The translations under genes were made by a program, and so were the position numbers. Positions 1 through 6,384 of a stretch of 7,651 nt of DNA are shown piece after piece (position 1 is the stretch's first letter; the number at the start of each line of letters is the position of its first letter). The stretch lies in the NCBI GenBank assembly GCA_017402895.1, contig JAFPLG010000018.1, forward strand, positions 1 through 7,651, read 5' to 3'. This stretch comes from Paludibacteraceae bacterium (GTDB lineage Bacteria; Bacteroidota; Bacteroidia; Bacteroidales; Paludibacteraceae). The notes below the pieces were generated by a model. It did not search any database and had not been told where the DNA came from. It was given only the letters and a program-made list of their open reading frames with translations.

Positions 1-1
1 G

Positions 2-181
2 AATATCGCCAACTTCACCCAGGTTCGTATTCCTGTGTACGACCAGAACGGCCGCGCAATTGATGCCAACGGCTTTGCTAAGCAACTGGCTAAGATGCTC
101 AAGAAGGCCCCGTACAACATCCCGAGCAAGGTGATGGTCAAGGGACTCGGAAGAGCAGTGATCATCCTGGGCGAAAAGTAA
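2..181 (+). CDS. C-terminal end of an uncharacterised protein, possibly DUF6175 family (5' truncated)
   Basis: An open frame enters from the left edge and ends at TAA 179-181, giving the last 59 residues; the start and any signal peptide lie outside the window. The visible part contains VRIPVYDQNGRAID, a short helix (FAKQLAKMLKKAPYNI) and the ending KGLGRAVIILGEK, consistent with a strand-helix-strand finish of an alpha/beta domain. From memory this tail resembles DUF6175, an exported Bacteroidetes family of unknown function; I could not check this. Codon use (AAG for Lys, CTG/CTC for Leu, CGT/CGC for Arg) matches the next two genes. The next start codon is 26 bases downstream with no terminator between, so it is probably the upstream member of the same operon. 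That it is coding is fairly sure; the family name is not. Confidence 0.75.
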   Translation, partial: NIANFTQVRIPVYDQNGRAIDANGFAKQLAKMLKKAPYNIPSKVMVKGLGRAVIILGEK

Positions 182-207
182 TTGAGAAACGATAAAAATT
201 GATAGTT

Positions 208-1146
208 ATGAAACGTATATTTAGTTCGCTTATTATCGCTATGATGACAGTTGTTGTCATGGCTGCCGGCAATACCACCTACCTGCCCATATCGGTTGTC
301 GTAGGAGAGTTGACCGAACCGTTCCCAGCCGGAGCTCAGGCTCAGATTGAGAGCAAGCTGACCCAGTTGCTCACCCGTAACGGCATCGCCGGAATGGACT
401 ATCAGGGCCAGTTCGCACTCACCGTGGTTACTGTTCCGCTCGACAAGGATATCATCCCCGGTCCTCCGGCTAAGATCGCCGAGAAGATGGAGATGAACTT
501 CTATATCGTGGATATGCTGAACCGCACCGTTTTCTCTTCGACCAGCGTTGTCGTACGTGGCCTGGGTGAGACCGAGACCAAGTGCTATATGAATGCCATC
601 AGCCGTATGCCGATTCAGAATGCACAGATATCCAAGTTTATCGACGAGGGTAAGCAGAAGATCATCGCTTACTACGAGCAGAAGGCTCCGCAGATGATCC
701 AACAGGCACAGTACCTGGCTAAGCAGAAGAAGTTTGACGAGGCGCTCTATATCATCGGACAGATTCCGCAAGAGTGCTCCAAGTATGACGATGCCCTCAA
801 GGCCGGACTCCAGATCTTCCAGCAGTACCAGGACGAAATGTGCAATGTCAACCTGGCTAAGGCTCGCCAAGTATGGGCTGCCGAGCAGAACAGCCTGGGT
901 GCAGAGAAAGCAGGTCAGTACCTGGCTCAGATACTGCCCGATGCGGGTTGCTACCAGGATGCTATGGCGCTCTACAAAGAGATCAAGGGCAAGGTGCTGG
1001 ACGACTGGAAGTTTGAGATGAAGCAGTACCAAGACGGTATCGACCTGGAGAGCCAACGTATCAAGGCTATGCGTGATGTAGGCGTGGCTTACGGACAGCA
1101 TCAGCCGCACCAGAACACCGACATCAATTTCATTCCGCTCAGATGA
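208..1146 (+). CDS. Exported protein, CsgG/LpoB-like N-terminal fold plus TPR-like helices (312 aa)
   Basis: Unknown function. The start is set at ATG 208 (MKRIFSSLII); an in-frame TTG at 199 is three codons upstream but places extra residues before the signal peptide. Residues 1-20 form a Sec signal peptide (KR, then a hydrophobic core ending VVVMAA), without a lipobox. Residues 25-157 follow a CsgG/LpoB/FlgT-like order: strand (YLPISVVVGEL), helix (AQIESKLTQLLTRNG), strand (FALTVVTVPL), two strands with a turn (NFYIVDMLNRTVFSSTSVVV), a GLGETET loop, then a helix and ISKFIDEGKQKIIAYYE. Residues 158-265 are helical with two related units, QIPQECSKYDDAL (185-197) and QILPDAGCYQDAM (241-253), suggesting degenerate TPR repeats. 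The tail is polar (GQHQPHQNTD). The stop overlaps the next start by four bases, so the two are probably translationally coupled. The fold assignment is by eye; coding status is secure. Confidence 0.9.
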   Translation: MKRIFSSLIIAMMTVVVMAAGNTTYLPISVVVGELTEPFPAGAQAQIESKLTQLLTRNGIAGMDYQGQFALTVVTVPLDKDIIPGPPAKIAEKMEMNFYIVDMLNRTVFSSTSVVVRGLGETETKCYMNAISRMPIQNAQISKFIDEGKQKIIAYYEQKAPQMIQQAQYLAKQKKFDEALYIIGQIPQECSKYDDALKAGLQIFQQYQDEMCNVNLAKARQVWAAEQNSLGAEKAGQYLAQILPDAGCYQDAMALYKEIKGKVLDDWKFEMKQYQDGIDLESQRIKAMRDVGVAYGQHQPHQNTDINFIPLR

Positions 1147-2459
1147 GACGATTGATGATCTTAAGCATGCTCGCCCTATTTGGGGTGGGCATGTTTGCTC
1201 AAGAGCTCAGTACCTACCGACGCAACGCACTCACGACCATCCTCGTCTATCATCCCGAGGATGAGTTTGGCGGGGAGATATACAAGGCTTTCGACTCGCT
1301 TCCTATCCCCGATAAGTACGACGACCATAACGTCGGTGTGCGCATCATCAACAACAATACGGTTAAGATGGTGCAGCGTCGCGACTCGGGCTATTACAAG
1401 GCTACCTACGGCCATGCCCTCACCAGCGCCGAGCTGCAGAAGAATGCCAAGTATACCGAGGATTTGCTCAATCGGAACGAGATAGGCAAGAAGATGGTAG
1501 CTAAGTGGTTCGGACTCCAGGGCAACACCGTTGAGGATGCTACGTTCAATACCGAACTGATTCAGACCCGCGGCCAGTATAATGCATCGGATGTGGATGT
1601 GACGCTCGCGCTCCAGACCACACGCGGACTGGCTACGCTGAGTGATGCCGGAGAAGAACTGCTGCAGAACACCTACGTGCTGGTCAACGACATCACCTAT
1701 GTCACGGCCGAACAAGAGGCTGCGGCAGCGAAGACCACACTTGCTGTGTTGGGTGGTATATTCGATGCACTTGCCGGAGGCAATGCCGGACGACAGACTG
1801 CCCAACTGGCCGGAGCCATAGCTGATAGTTTCACCGGTTTCAAAGTGAAGACGCATTCCTATCTCTACCAGCTGGAGTGGAACGACTCTATCGCCGCCAT
1901 CTTCTACCAGATGCACTATACCGGCACACCTGATCCGCAGAAGGTACAGGCCTTTTTGGACGACAAGACGACTTATCGCCTCAAGTACGTAGCGCATGAG
2001 TATGAGTTTGACAAGAAATCGGTGCTCAAGGGTAAGTATACCCGCACCGAACTCGTACGAACGATCTGTGCCCGTTCGATGGATAAGAATATCGTGGCGC
2101 TGGCTAAACAGTACGAGGACTTCAAGGTCAAGACTCCCGTCTACCAGGTGCTCACTGCCGACAACGGACGTATAGAGGGCTATGCGGCTAAGATAGGTAT
2201 GAAAGAGGGTATTACCGACGGATCGAAATTCCAGGTTGTACAACGTGTTATCGACCCGCAAACCGAGAAGACCACCTATAAGTATATCGCTACGGTCAAG
2301 GCCGTGAAGGGAAAGATATGGGACAACCGCTACAACGCCGTGCTCGAAGAAGCCGACGGCGCTACGTTGCCTTATACTACGTTCAAGAAAATCTCCGGCG
2401 GTGAAATACTGCCGGGCATGCTGCTCATCGAGGGTAAGTACCGCAAGGTGACGCAGTAA
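1143..2459 (+). CDS. Exported protein with glycine-rich hydrophobic segment and FlgT-like C-terminal domain (438 aa)
   Basis: Unknown function. The ATG lies inside the TGA of the preceding gene (ATGA, 1143-1146). Residues 1-20 (MRRLMILSMLALFGVGMFAQ) are a Sec signal peptide with likely cleavage after FAQ and no lipobox cysteine, so the product should be periplasmic or in the outer membrane. Residues 21-180 are mixed polar alpha/beta. Residues 192-232 are Ala/Gly rich and fairly hydrophobic (AAAAKTTLAVLGGIFDALAG, then QLAGAIADSFTGF), compatible with a membrane-associated or amphipathic hairpin. Residues 240-260 alternate as strands (SYLYQLEW, AAIFYQMHY). Residues 332-432 contain IGMKEGITDGSKFQVVQR, a strand pair and PGMLLIEG; this G-x(2)-x-G-x(2)-G-x-x-F-x-V pattern resembles the C-terminal barrel of FlgT-like proteins. 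It is the last gene of the plus-strand operon and ends at TAA 2457-2459, touching the convergent glycosyltransferase. The fold statement is inference. Confidence 0.9.
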   Translation: MRRLMILSMLALFGVGMFAQELSTYRRNALTTILVYHPEDEFGGEIYKAFDSLPIPDKYDDHNVGVRIINNNTVKMVQRRDSGYYKATYGHALTSAELQKNAKYTEDLLNRNEIGKKMVAKWFGLQGNTVEDATFNTELIQTRGQYNASDVDVTLALQTTRGLATLSDAGEELLQNTYVLVNDITYVTAEQEAAAAKTTLAVLGGIFDALAGGNAGRQTAQLAGAIADSFTGFKVKTHSYLYQLEWNDSIAAIFYQMHYTGTPDPQKVQAFLDDKTTYRLKYVAHEYEFDKKSVLKGKYTRTELVRTICARSMDKNIVALAKQYEDFKVKTPVYQVLTADNGRIEGYAAKIGMKEGITDGSKFQVVQRVIDPQTEKTTYKYIATVKAVKGKIWDNRYNAVLEEADGATLPYTTFKKISGGEILPGMLLIEGKYRKVTQ

Positions 2460-3461
2460 CTACGCTCTTGTGCCTCGGAAGTAGTAATCCCAGAGGATGC
2501 TGCGATTCGTAATAGTAGAGGGGTAGGGAACAGTGGCTTTTGCCATGTTTTCCTGCCTCTTCTCTTTGTAGCTACGCTTCATCAGATGGTAGTCCCAACG
2601 AGCCTGTACCACGGCCCAGGCGTTGCGTACCTTGCCCGTTACGAGCAGATGGGCCATCGCCGCATAATCCAGCACCCAACGCCACAAGGCTACGCGCCAT
2701 AGACGCGCCGCAGGCATGTTCTTGTAGATCATGAGCAGGTTGTTGCGGAAGTTCAGATAGGTCTTTCGGGGGCTCTCATACCCGAGCGAACCACCGCCCA
2801 GGTGATACACCACCGACTCGGGGATGCAGACGATGCGATAACCGCGGCAGTTCAACCGCCAGCATAGGTCAATCTCCTCCATGTGCGCAAAGAAGTCGCC
2901 GTCCAGTCCGCCTTGGTCGGTATATACCTCGCGACGAATACAGAGACAGGCACCGGTGGCCCAGAGCACATCCGTCGTTGTGTCAAACTGCCCCTTGTCT
3001 TCCGCTACGTCGCCCAGTATGCGGCCGCGGCAATAGGGATAACCCAGGCGGTCCAGATAACCTCCTGCAGCACCGGCATGCTCAAACCGCTCGCGCTGAC
3101 GCCAACTGCGTATCTTAGGTTGCGCGGCTGCCACTTCCGGATGAGCGTCCATATAATCTAGTAGTGGACTTAGCCAGTCAGCCGTCACCTCTACATCGGA
3201 GTTGAGCAGTACGATGTACTCGCTCTTGACTTGTTGGATGGCCTGGTTATATCCCTCGGCAAAGCCCAGGTTGTAGCGCAGCGGGATGATACGCACCGAA
3301 GGAAACTCCTTCTTGAGGATATCCACCGAGTTGTCGGACGAACCATTATCCGCCACGACAATCTCCGTGTCGGACAGGATAGTATATTGCAAGACTGACG
3401 GCAGATACTTTCTGAGCATCTCCGCCCCGTTCCAATTCAGTATGACTACACTACAACGCAT
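2460..3461 (-). CDS. Family 2 glycosyltransferase (GT-A fold, 333 aa)
   Basis: A cytoplasmic or membrane-associated inverting glycosyltransferase, expected to pass a sugar from a nucleotide donor to a cell-surface glycan or lipid-linked acceptor. Family marks: N-terminal CSVVILNWNG (3-12), VVADNGSSDNS (35-45) for the nucleotide, VLLNSDVE (84-91) with NSD as the DxD-like metal site, ATGACLCIRREVY (168-180), FFAHMEEIDLCWR (190-202) with the acidic catalytic region, and HLGGGS (220-225). This arrangement is common in WbbL/rhamnosyltransferase-like GT2 enzymes, but the donor cannot be read. The start is set at ATG 3461 because the fold begins there; the longer open frame starts with GTG 3506, adds 15 polar residues and would overlap the upstream gene by 20 bases. 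It is the last gene of the minus operon, 25 bases after the acyltransferase stop. The C-terminal 80 residues are basic and amphipathic without clear transmembrane helices. Confidence 0.93.
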   Translation of the reverse strand: MRCSVVILNWNGAEMLRKYLPSVLQYTILSDTEIVVADNGSSDNSVDILKKEFPSVRIIPLRYNLGFAEGYNQAIQQVKSEYIVLLNSDVEVTADWLSPLLDYMDAHPEVAAAQPKIRSWRQRERFEHAGAAGGYLDRLGYPYCRGRILGDVAEDKGQFDTTTDVLWATGACLCIRREVYTDQGGLDGDFFAHMEEIDLCWRLNCRGYRIVCIPESVVYHLGGGSLGYESPRKTYLNFRNNLLMIYKNMPAARLWRVALWRWVLDYAAMAHLLVTGKVRNAWAVVQARWDYHLMKRSYKEKRQENMAKATVPYPSTITNRSILWDYYFRGTRA

Positions 3462-3486
3462 CTGATTCGTAAAATTAATGGTCCAC

Positions 3487-4335
3487 TTATTTGGGTCCGG
3501 AGCCACTCCGGTTCCATTTCCAGCGGTTGTGTGTCCACAACCACAATGCCGGTTGCTCCAGTATATTCTTTTCTAATGTTCGCGCATACGTACGCGTGAT
3601 TTCGCCTCCTAGCGTTATCTTCGGGTCGGCGGCTAGTACCTGCAGGTCTACATCATAGTATCCGCGTCGGGTGCGACGGATATAGAGGTAGATGACCGGA
3701 TAACCGAATTTCTTACCCAGCACCTCGCCGCCATCCAGAAAGCCGGTCTCCTGGTTGAGAAACCGCACCCACGTACGTGTCACTTCGGGGCGGGGTTTCT
3801 GGTCGGAGAGCAGTCCAACGGTCACGGGTTTTTGTTCGGCACGGTAACGCACCATTTCACGCAGTATGCGCTGTTTCTCTACGCACTCTCCGCCCCGTTT
3901 ACCGCGGAGCGCCAGCATCAGTCGGTCGGCCCATGGGCTCTTCAGCCGGCGATAGACATTCAGTTCCGTCACGCCTGGCGATACCCACTGTTGCACGCTG
4001 GCCATCCATTCCCAGTTGCCCAGGTGCGCCAGCATCAGTATGCCACCTCCGGCAGCGTCGATCAGCCGGTTGGCCTCCTCCGCATGGTGAAACACCACGT
4101 GGCGGCGCATCTCTTCGTCGGTCATCCAATAGCCGCATACAGCCTCGACGATCGTGTCGCAAAACTGGCGGTAGAACTGCCGCTCCAGCTGTCGTAACTC
4201 TTGTTCGGATTTCTCGGGAAAGGAGTTGCGCAGGTTCTTGCGGGTCACCTTACGGCGATACCGCACTACGTAGTACAGCAGCGGATAGATCAACCAGTCT
4301 ACCAGTCGGTGTGCTATGCGGAGGCCGAGATCCAT
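3487..4335 (-). CDS. Lipid A biosynthesis acyltransferase, LpxL/HtrB family (282 aa)
   Basis: A late acyltransferase of lipid A synthesis (LpxL/LpxM/HtrB family), which adds a secondary acyl chain to the lipid A precursor at the inner face of the cytoplasmic membrane. The family's H-x4-E/D catalytic motif is visible as HLGNWE (H104, E109) after the GGGILMLAHLGNWE segment. Other family marks are the basic YRRKVTRKNLRNSFPEKS near 26-43, the LLSDQKPRP loop around 174-183 and the closing PALWLWTHNRWK. A hydrophobic segment at residues 14-25 probably anchors the N-terminus. The length is close to the roughly 300 residues usual for the family. ATG 4335 follows the cdsA stop directly (TAAATG), implying coupled translation. 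Which acyl chain and position it modifies cannot be told; Bacteroidales lipid A is typically penta-acylated with branched chains. A 15-base perfect hairpin sequence lies in its last codons. Confidence 0.94.
   Translation of the reverse strand: MDLGLRIAHRLVDWLIYPLLYYVVRYRRKVTRKNLRNSFPEKSEQELRQLERQFYRQFCDTIVEAVCGYWMTDEEMRRHVVFHHAEEANRLIDAAGGGILMLAHLGNWEWMASVQQWVSPGVTELNVYRRLKSPWADRLMLALRGKRGGECVEKQRILREMVRYRAEQKPVTVGLLSDQKPRPEVTRTWVRFLNQETGFLDGGEVLGKKFGYPVIYLYIRRTRRGYYDVDLQVLAADPKITLGGEITRTYARTLEKNILEQPALWLWTHNRWKWNRSGSGPK
3497..3511. other. Perfect 6-bp inverted repeat at the end of the acyltransferase gene
   Basis: CCGGAG, a three-base spacer (CCA) and CTCCGG form a GC-rich hairpin sequence inside the last codons of the acyltransferase, just upstream of the glycosyltransferase start. 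No T run follows on the minus strand (CCCAAATAAGTGG), so it is not an intrinsic terminator. It could slow ribosomes or protect an mRNA end between the two cistrons, or simply reflect the Ser-Gly-Ser-Gly codons. Confidence 0.3.
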
Positions 4336-5211
4336 TTATAAGCAGAAAAAGAGGATCAATATCGTAAATGCCATCGTAGCCGGTACGGCCAGCAGTATCG
4401 AGTCGAAGCGATCCAGTACACCGCCGTGGCCGGGTAGGAATCGTCCGGAGTCCTTCACGCCGATGGTGCGCTTCATGAGTGATTCTACCAGGTCGCCCAG
4501 CGTACCGAATACTGCTACGAAGAGGGCAAACAGCACGCCTATCCAGTATGGATTGAGGTGGCGGTAGGGATCTGTCAGTTGGTCGAACCATCCGAAATAG
4601 GCTAGCAGTGCACCAATGCCCATGGCCAGCAGGATACCGCCAAACAGTCCTTCCCAGCTCTTCTTGGGACTGACGCGCGGGAACATCTTATGATTGCCAT
4701 TTTTGCGCTTGGCGGTCAGTACGCCTACGCAGTAGGCGCCCGAGTCGTTCACCCATATGAGCACAAAGACGGCCAGCAGCAGGTATTTGTCGATGAAATA
4801 TAGGGCGTTCATTAGGGCAAAGGGTAGGGCGATCATAAACTGCGATTGTAGCAGGTGCCCCCAGTTCTGTATCGGGTTTTCGGCCTTGCCCCACAGTTCG
4901 GCGAGCAGTCCGCCTCCCAGCATCAGCATATATACAAACAGCAGGGTGATCGTCAGCGGTGCCGCTATTTCTGTACACGGCTCATAGACGGGCATCCATA
5001 GGGCGGCAAACAGCCAGGCGGCCGCTACCATCGCCAGTGCGGTCAGTCGCGACGGACTCTGCATCAGTTGATGAAACTCCCGAACAGCCAGCATGCTGAC
5101 CAGCAGAAAGACTATTCCGAAAGCAACCGGGTGAACCAGTATCGATGCCACCACGACCGCTACATACAGTGCACCGCTCAGCGTGCGTTGGGTGAAATTA
5201 TTCAGTGCCAT
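4336..5211 (-). CDS. cdsA: Phosphatidate cytidylyltransferase (CDP-diacylglycerol synthase)
   Basis: Makes CDP-diacylglycerol from phosphatidic acid and CTP in the cytoplasmic membrane, the branch point for phosphatidylethanolamine and other phospholipids. At 291 residues it has the usual family length with about eight hydrophobic segments (roughly 12-45, 58-76, 84-103, 123-160, 187-208, 222-240, 270-290). The complete CdsA signature occupies residues 244-270: S-x-x-K-R, then K253-D254, L-P-G-H-G-G at 259-264, and D267-R268-x-D270, the metal- and substrate-binding residues. Upstream WVNDSGAYCVG (153-163) and SPKKSWEG (181-188) are also typical. ATG 5211 is preceded by a 12-base gap after the acidic protein's stop, and its own stop abuts the acyltransferase start. 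No key residue is missing, so it should be active; it is probably the only copy and therefore essential, but that is inference. Confidence 0.97.
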   Translation of the reverse strand: MALNNFTQRTLSGALYVAVVVASILVHPVAFGIVFLLVSMLAVREFHQLMQSPSRLTALAMVAAAWLFAALWMPVYEPCTEIAAPLTITLLFVYMLMLGGGLLAELWGKAENPIQNWGHLLQSQFMIALPFALMNALYFIDKYLLLAVFVLIWVNDSGAYCVGVLTAKRKNGNHKMFPRVSPKKSWEGLFGGILLAMGIGALLAYFGWFDQLTDPYRHLNPYWIGVLFALFVAVFGTLGDLVESLMKRTIGVKDSGRFLPGHGGVLDRFDSILLAVPATMAFTILILFFCL

Positions 5212-5223
5212 AATCCGTTTCGT

Positions 5224-5571
5224 TTAATCTTCTTCTTCGTAATAACCTTCTTGGATGCCGTACTGCAACTCGCCGTCCAGTATGAGTTGGATCTGAACGC
5301 CCGTCAACCGGCGGCCGCTTTTCTGTACAGCCTTGTTGATATAGTTCAGTTGGTCGGTCTCGTCTATCTCGCCGTCCAGGTACTCGGCCTCATCGCCGTT
5401 GTAGACCAGCAGACCCTTCTCTTCCAGGTAGTCGTCCACCAGGTCCAGCACCAACAGCACGTCGTCCGGCGACATGCCCTCTCGGTCTTCCTGCGGAATC
5501 AGGTTCCATATATATTCTACCATCCGACGCTCCTCGGCGTCCATCAGGCTCATCTCGATCGTATTATTCAT
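5224..5571 (-). CDS. Small highly acidic conserved-type protein of unknown function (115 aa)
   Basis: I do not assign a function. The protein has no signal peptide or membrane segment and is strongly acidic: about 30 Asp/Glu against 8 Lys/Arg. The N-terminal two thirds are helical (ERRMVEYIWNLIPQEDR, then DDVLLVLDLVDDYLEEKGLL), followed by an acidic turn (NGDEAEYLDGEIDE), a helix (QLNYINKAVQKSGR), a LTGVQIQLILDGELQYGI segment and an EEED tail. The C-terminal pattern recalls small hypothetical proteins of Prevotella and Bacteroides, from memory only. The ATG at 5571 overlaps the preceding lipoprotein stop within ATGAATAA; internal ATGs at residues 7 and 10 are possible alternative starts. Its place directly before cdsA suggests a cytoplasmic adaptor or regulator in envelope-lipid synthesis, but neighbourhood is the only support. 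Confidence 0.87.
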   Translation of the reverse strand: MNNTIEMSLMDAEERRMVEYIWNLIPQEDREGMSPDDVLLVLDLVDDYLEEKGLLVYNGDEAEYLDGEIDETDQLNYINKAVQKSGRRLTGVQIQLILDGELQYGIQEGYYEEED

Positions 5572-6364
5572 GGCTGTGAATGATTGTTGTGTCGCGTAGA
5601 TAAGCGCGCATGTCCTCCAGTTCTACTACGGCCTTTTGCGGTCCTGCGGCATAACAACCTATCTCGTTCTCCTGGTAGAAATACGTGATATGGTCGCCCG
5701 AGATAAAGAAGTTGCCATTTGGTTCGGCCTCGTCCACGTCCAGTCCTACGTATTCCAGACTGCGCACATAGCTTCGACTGGAATGCGACTGCCAGATAGC
5801 CTCCGTAATCAGTCGGGTCAACTCCTTCTGATAGTCGCCCTTGAAGAGCTTGTCCTCGGAGATGAACTCTCCCGTACGCCGGTCGTAGCAGTAGTAATTG
5901 GTGCTGTGCGTGTCGTGCGCCTCCATGCTGTTGCTCTCTTCTTTGTATAACTCGAAGTTCAGAAAGCACTCACACGGGTCGTCTATCGACACCCGCATCG
6001 TATGGTATATCTTGCCGTAGTCTTCCTCCTCCGGCGTGGTAGTCTCGTCTATGGCAAACTCCTCACGATACTGCTTACGCAGCGTATCGGCATACTGCAA
6101 CAGCGCGTCTTCTATCGTCTTACCCACTACGTCCACGCCAAATAGGTTGGCCATGGCGTCCTTGCGAATTGCCTCTATCACGCTGTCTTCGCGGCAGGGC
6201 CACTCGACCTTGAAGTCCATGTAGAGCACGGTTGTCGGGTTGAGCGTGTCGGTTGTGTGGAGTGTATAGGTATGACTCACCATGCGTACAGGCGACTCCT
6301 CTTTCGGTTGACAAGCCGTCAGGCTTATGAAAGCAATAATAACGACTAAGAGTTTATATCTCAT
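5564..6364 (-). CDS. Lipoprotein with PdaC/DUF4163-like and RsiV/DUF3298-like domains (266 aa)
   Basis: A predicted lipoprotein. Residues 1-18 form a type II signal peptide (MRYKLLVVIIAFISLTAC) with lipobox LTAC and Cys18 as the lipidated residue; the next residues are QPKEE. Residues about 28-140 fit a PdaC/DUF4163-like N-terminal domain (VSHTYTLH, then FKVEWP, ending in CFLNFELYKEES). Residues about 155-256 fit DUF3298, the C-terminal domain of RsiV: YDRRTGEFISEDKLF, the helix YQKELTRLITEAIW, NGNFFISGDHITYFYQENEIG, the YAAGP turn and VVELEDMRAYL. In RsiV of Firmicutes this domain binds lysozyme and sits on an anti-sigma factor; here there is no cytoplasmic part, so anti-sigma function is unlikely. 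Similar lipoproteins are common in Bacteroidetes and have no firm role. The start ATG 6364 is 20 bases after the amylase stop, with AAAGGAA directly before it, too close for a standard Shine-Dalgarno. Confidence 0.92.
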   Translation of the reverse strand: MRYKLLVVIIAFISLTACQPKEESPVRMVSHTYTLHTTDTLNPTTVLYMDFKVEWPCREDSVIEAIRKDAMANLFGVDVVGKTIEDALLQYADTLRKQYREEFAIDETTTPEEEDYGKIYHTMRVSIDDPCECFLNFELYKEESNSMEAHDTHSTNYYCYDRRTGEFISEDKLFKGDYQKELTRLITEAIWQSHSSRSYVRSLEYVGLDVDEAEPNGNFFISGDHITYFYQENEIGCYAAGPQKAVVELEDMRAYLRDTTIIHSHE

Positions 6365-6368
6365 TTCC

Positions 6369-6382
6369 TTTCAGTTTTCAGT
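6369..6382 (-). repeat. Two tandem ACTGAAA heptamers between amylase and lipoprotein genes
   Basis: Read on the minus strand, the 20-base gap before the lipoprotein start contains ACTGAAA twice in direct succession, next to an A-rich run. Heptamer arrays of this AAAACTG type occur in intergenic gaps of many Bacteroidetes genomes, from memory. The copy number of two is minimal, so it may be a remnant or chance. It leaves an A-rich leader directly upstream of the lipoprotein ATG, which suits translation initiation in this phylum. Confidence 0.5.
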
Positions 6383-6384
6383 TT

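Noticed and set aside
199..207. TTG at 199 as start of the 312-residue protein
   Set aside because: ATG 208 gives a normal signal peptide beginning MKR, and a TTG start nine bases earlier has no supporting ribosome-binding site.
1176..2261. A 361-codon open frame on the minus strand opposite the 438-residue exported protein
   Set aside because: It lies wholly inside a gene with a clear signal peptide and operon context, and its translation has no recognisable domain. Biased codon use leaves the antisense frame free of stops.
2395..2415. CCGGC/GCCGG inverted repeat near the end of the 438-residue gene as a terminator
   Set aside because: The stem is only five base pairs with an 11-base loop and no T run, and it lies inside coding sequence.
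3777..4367. Open frames on the plus strand across the acyltransferase (196 and 121 codons)
   Set aside because: They are arginine/proline/serine-rich shadow frames overlapping each other and a well recognised acyltransferase.
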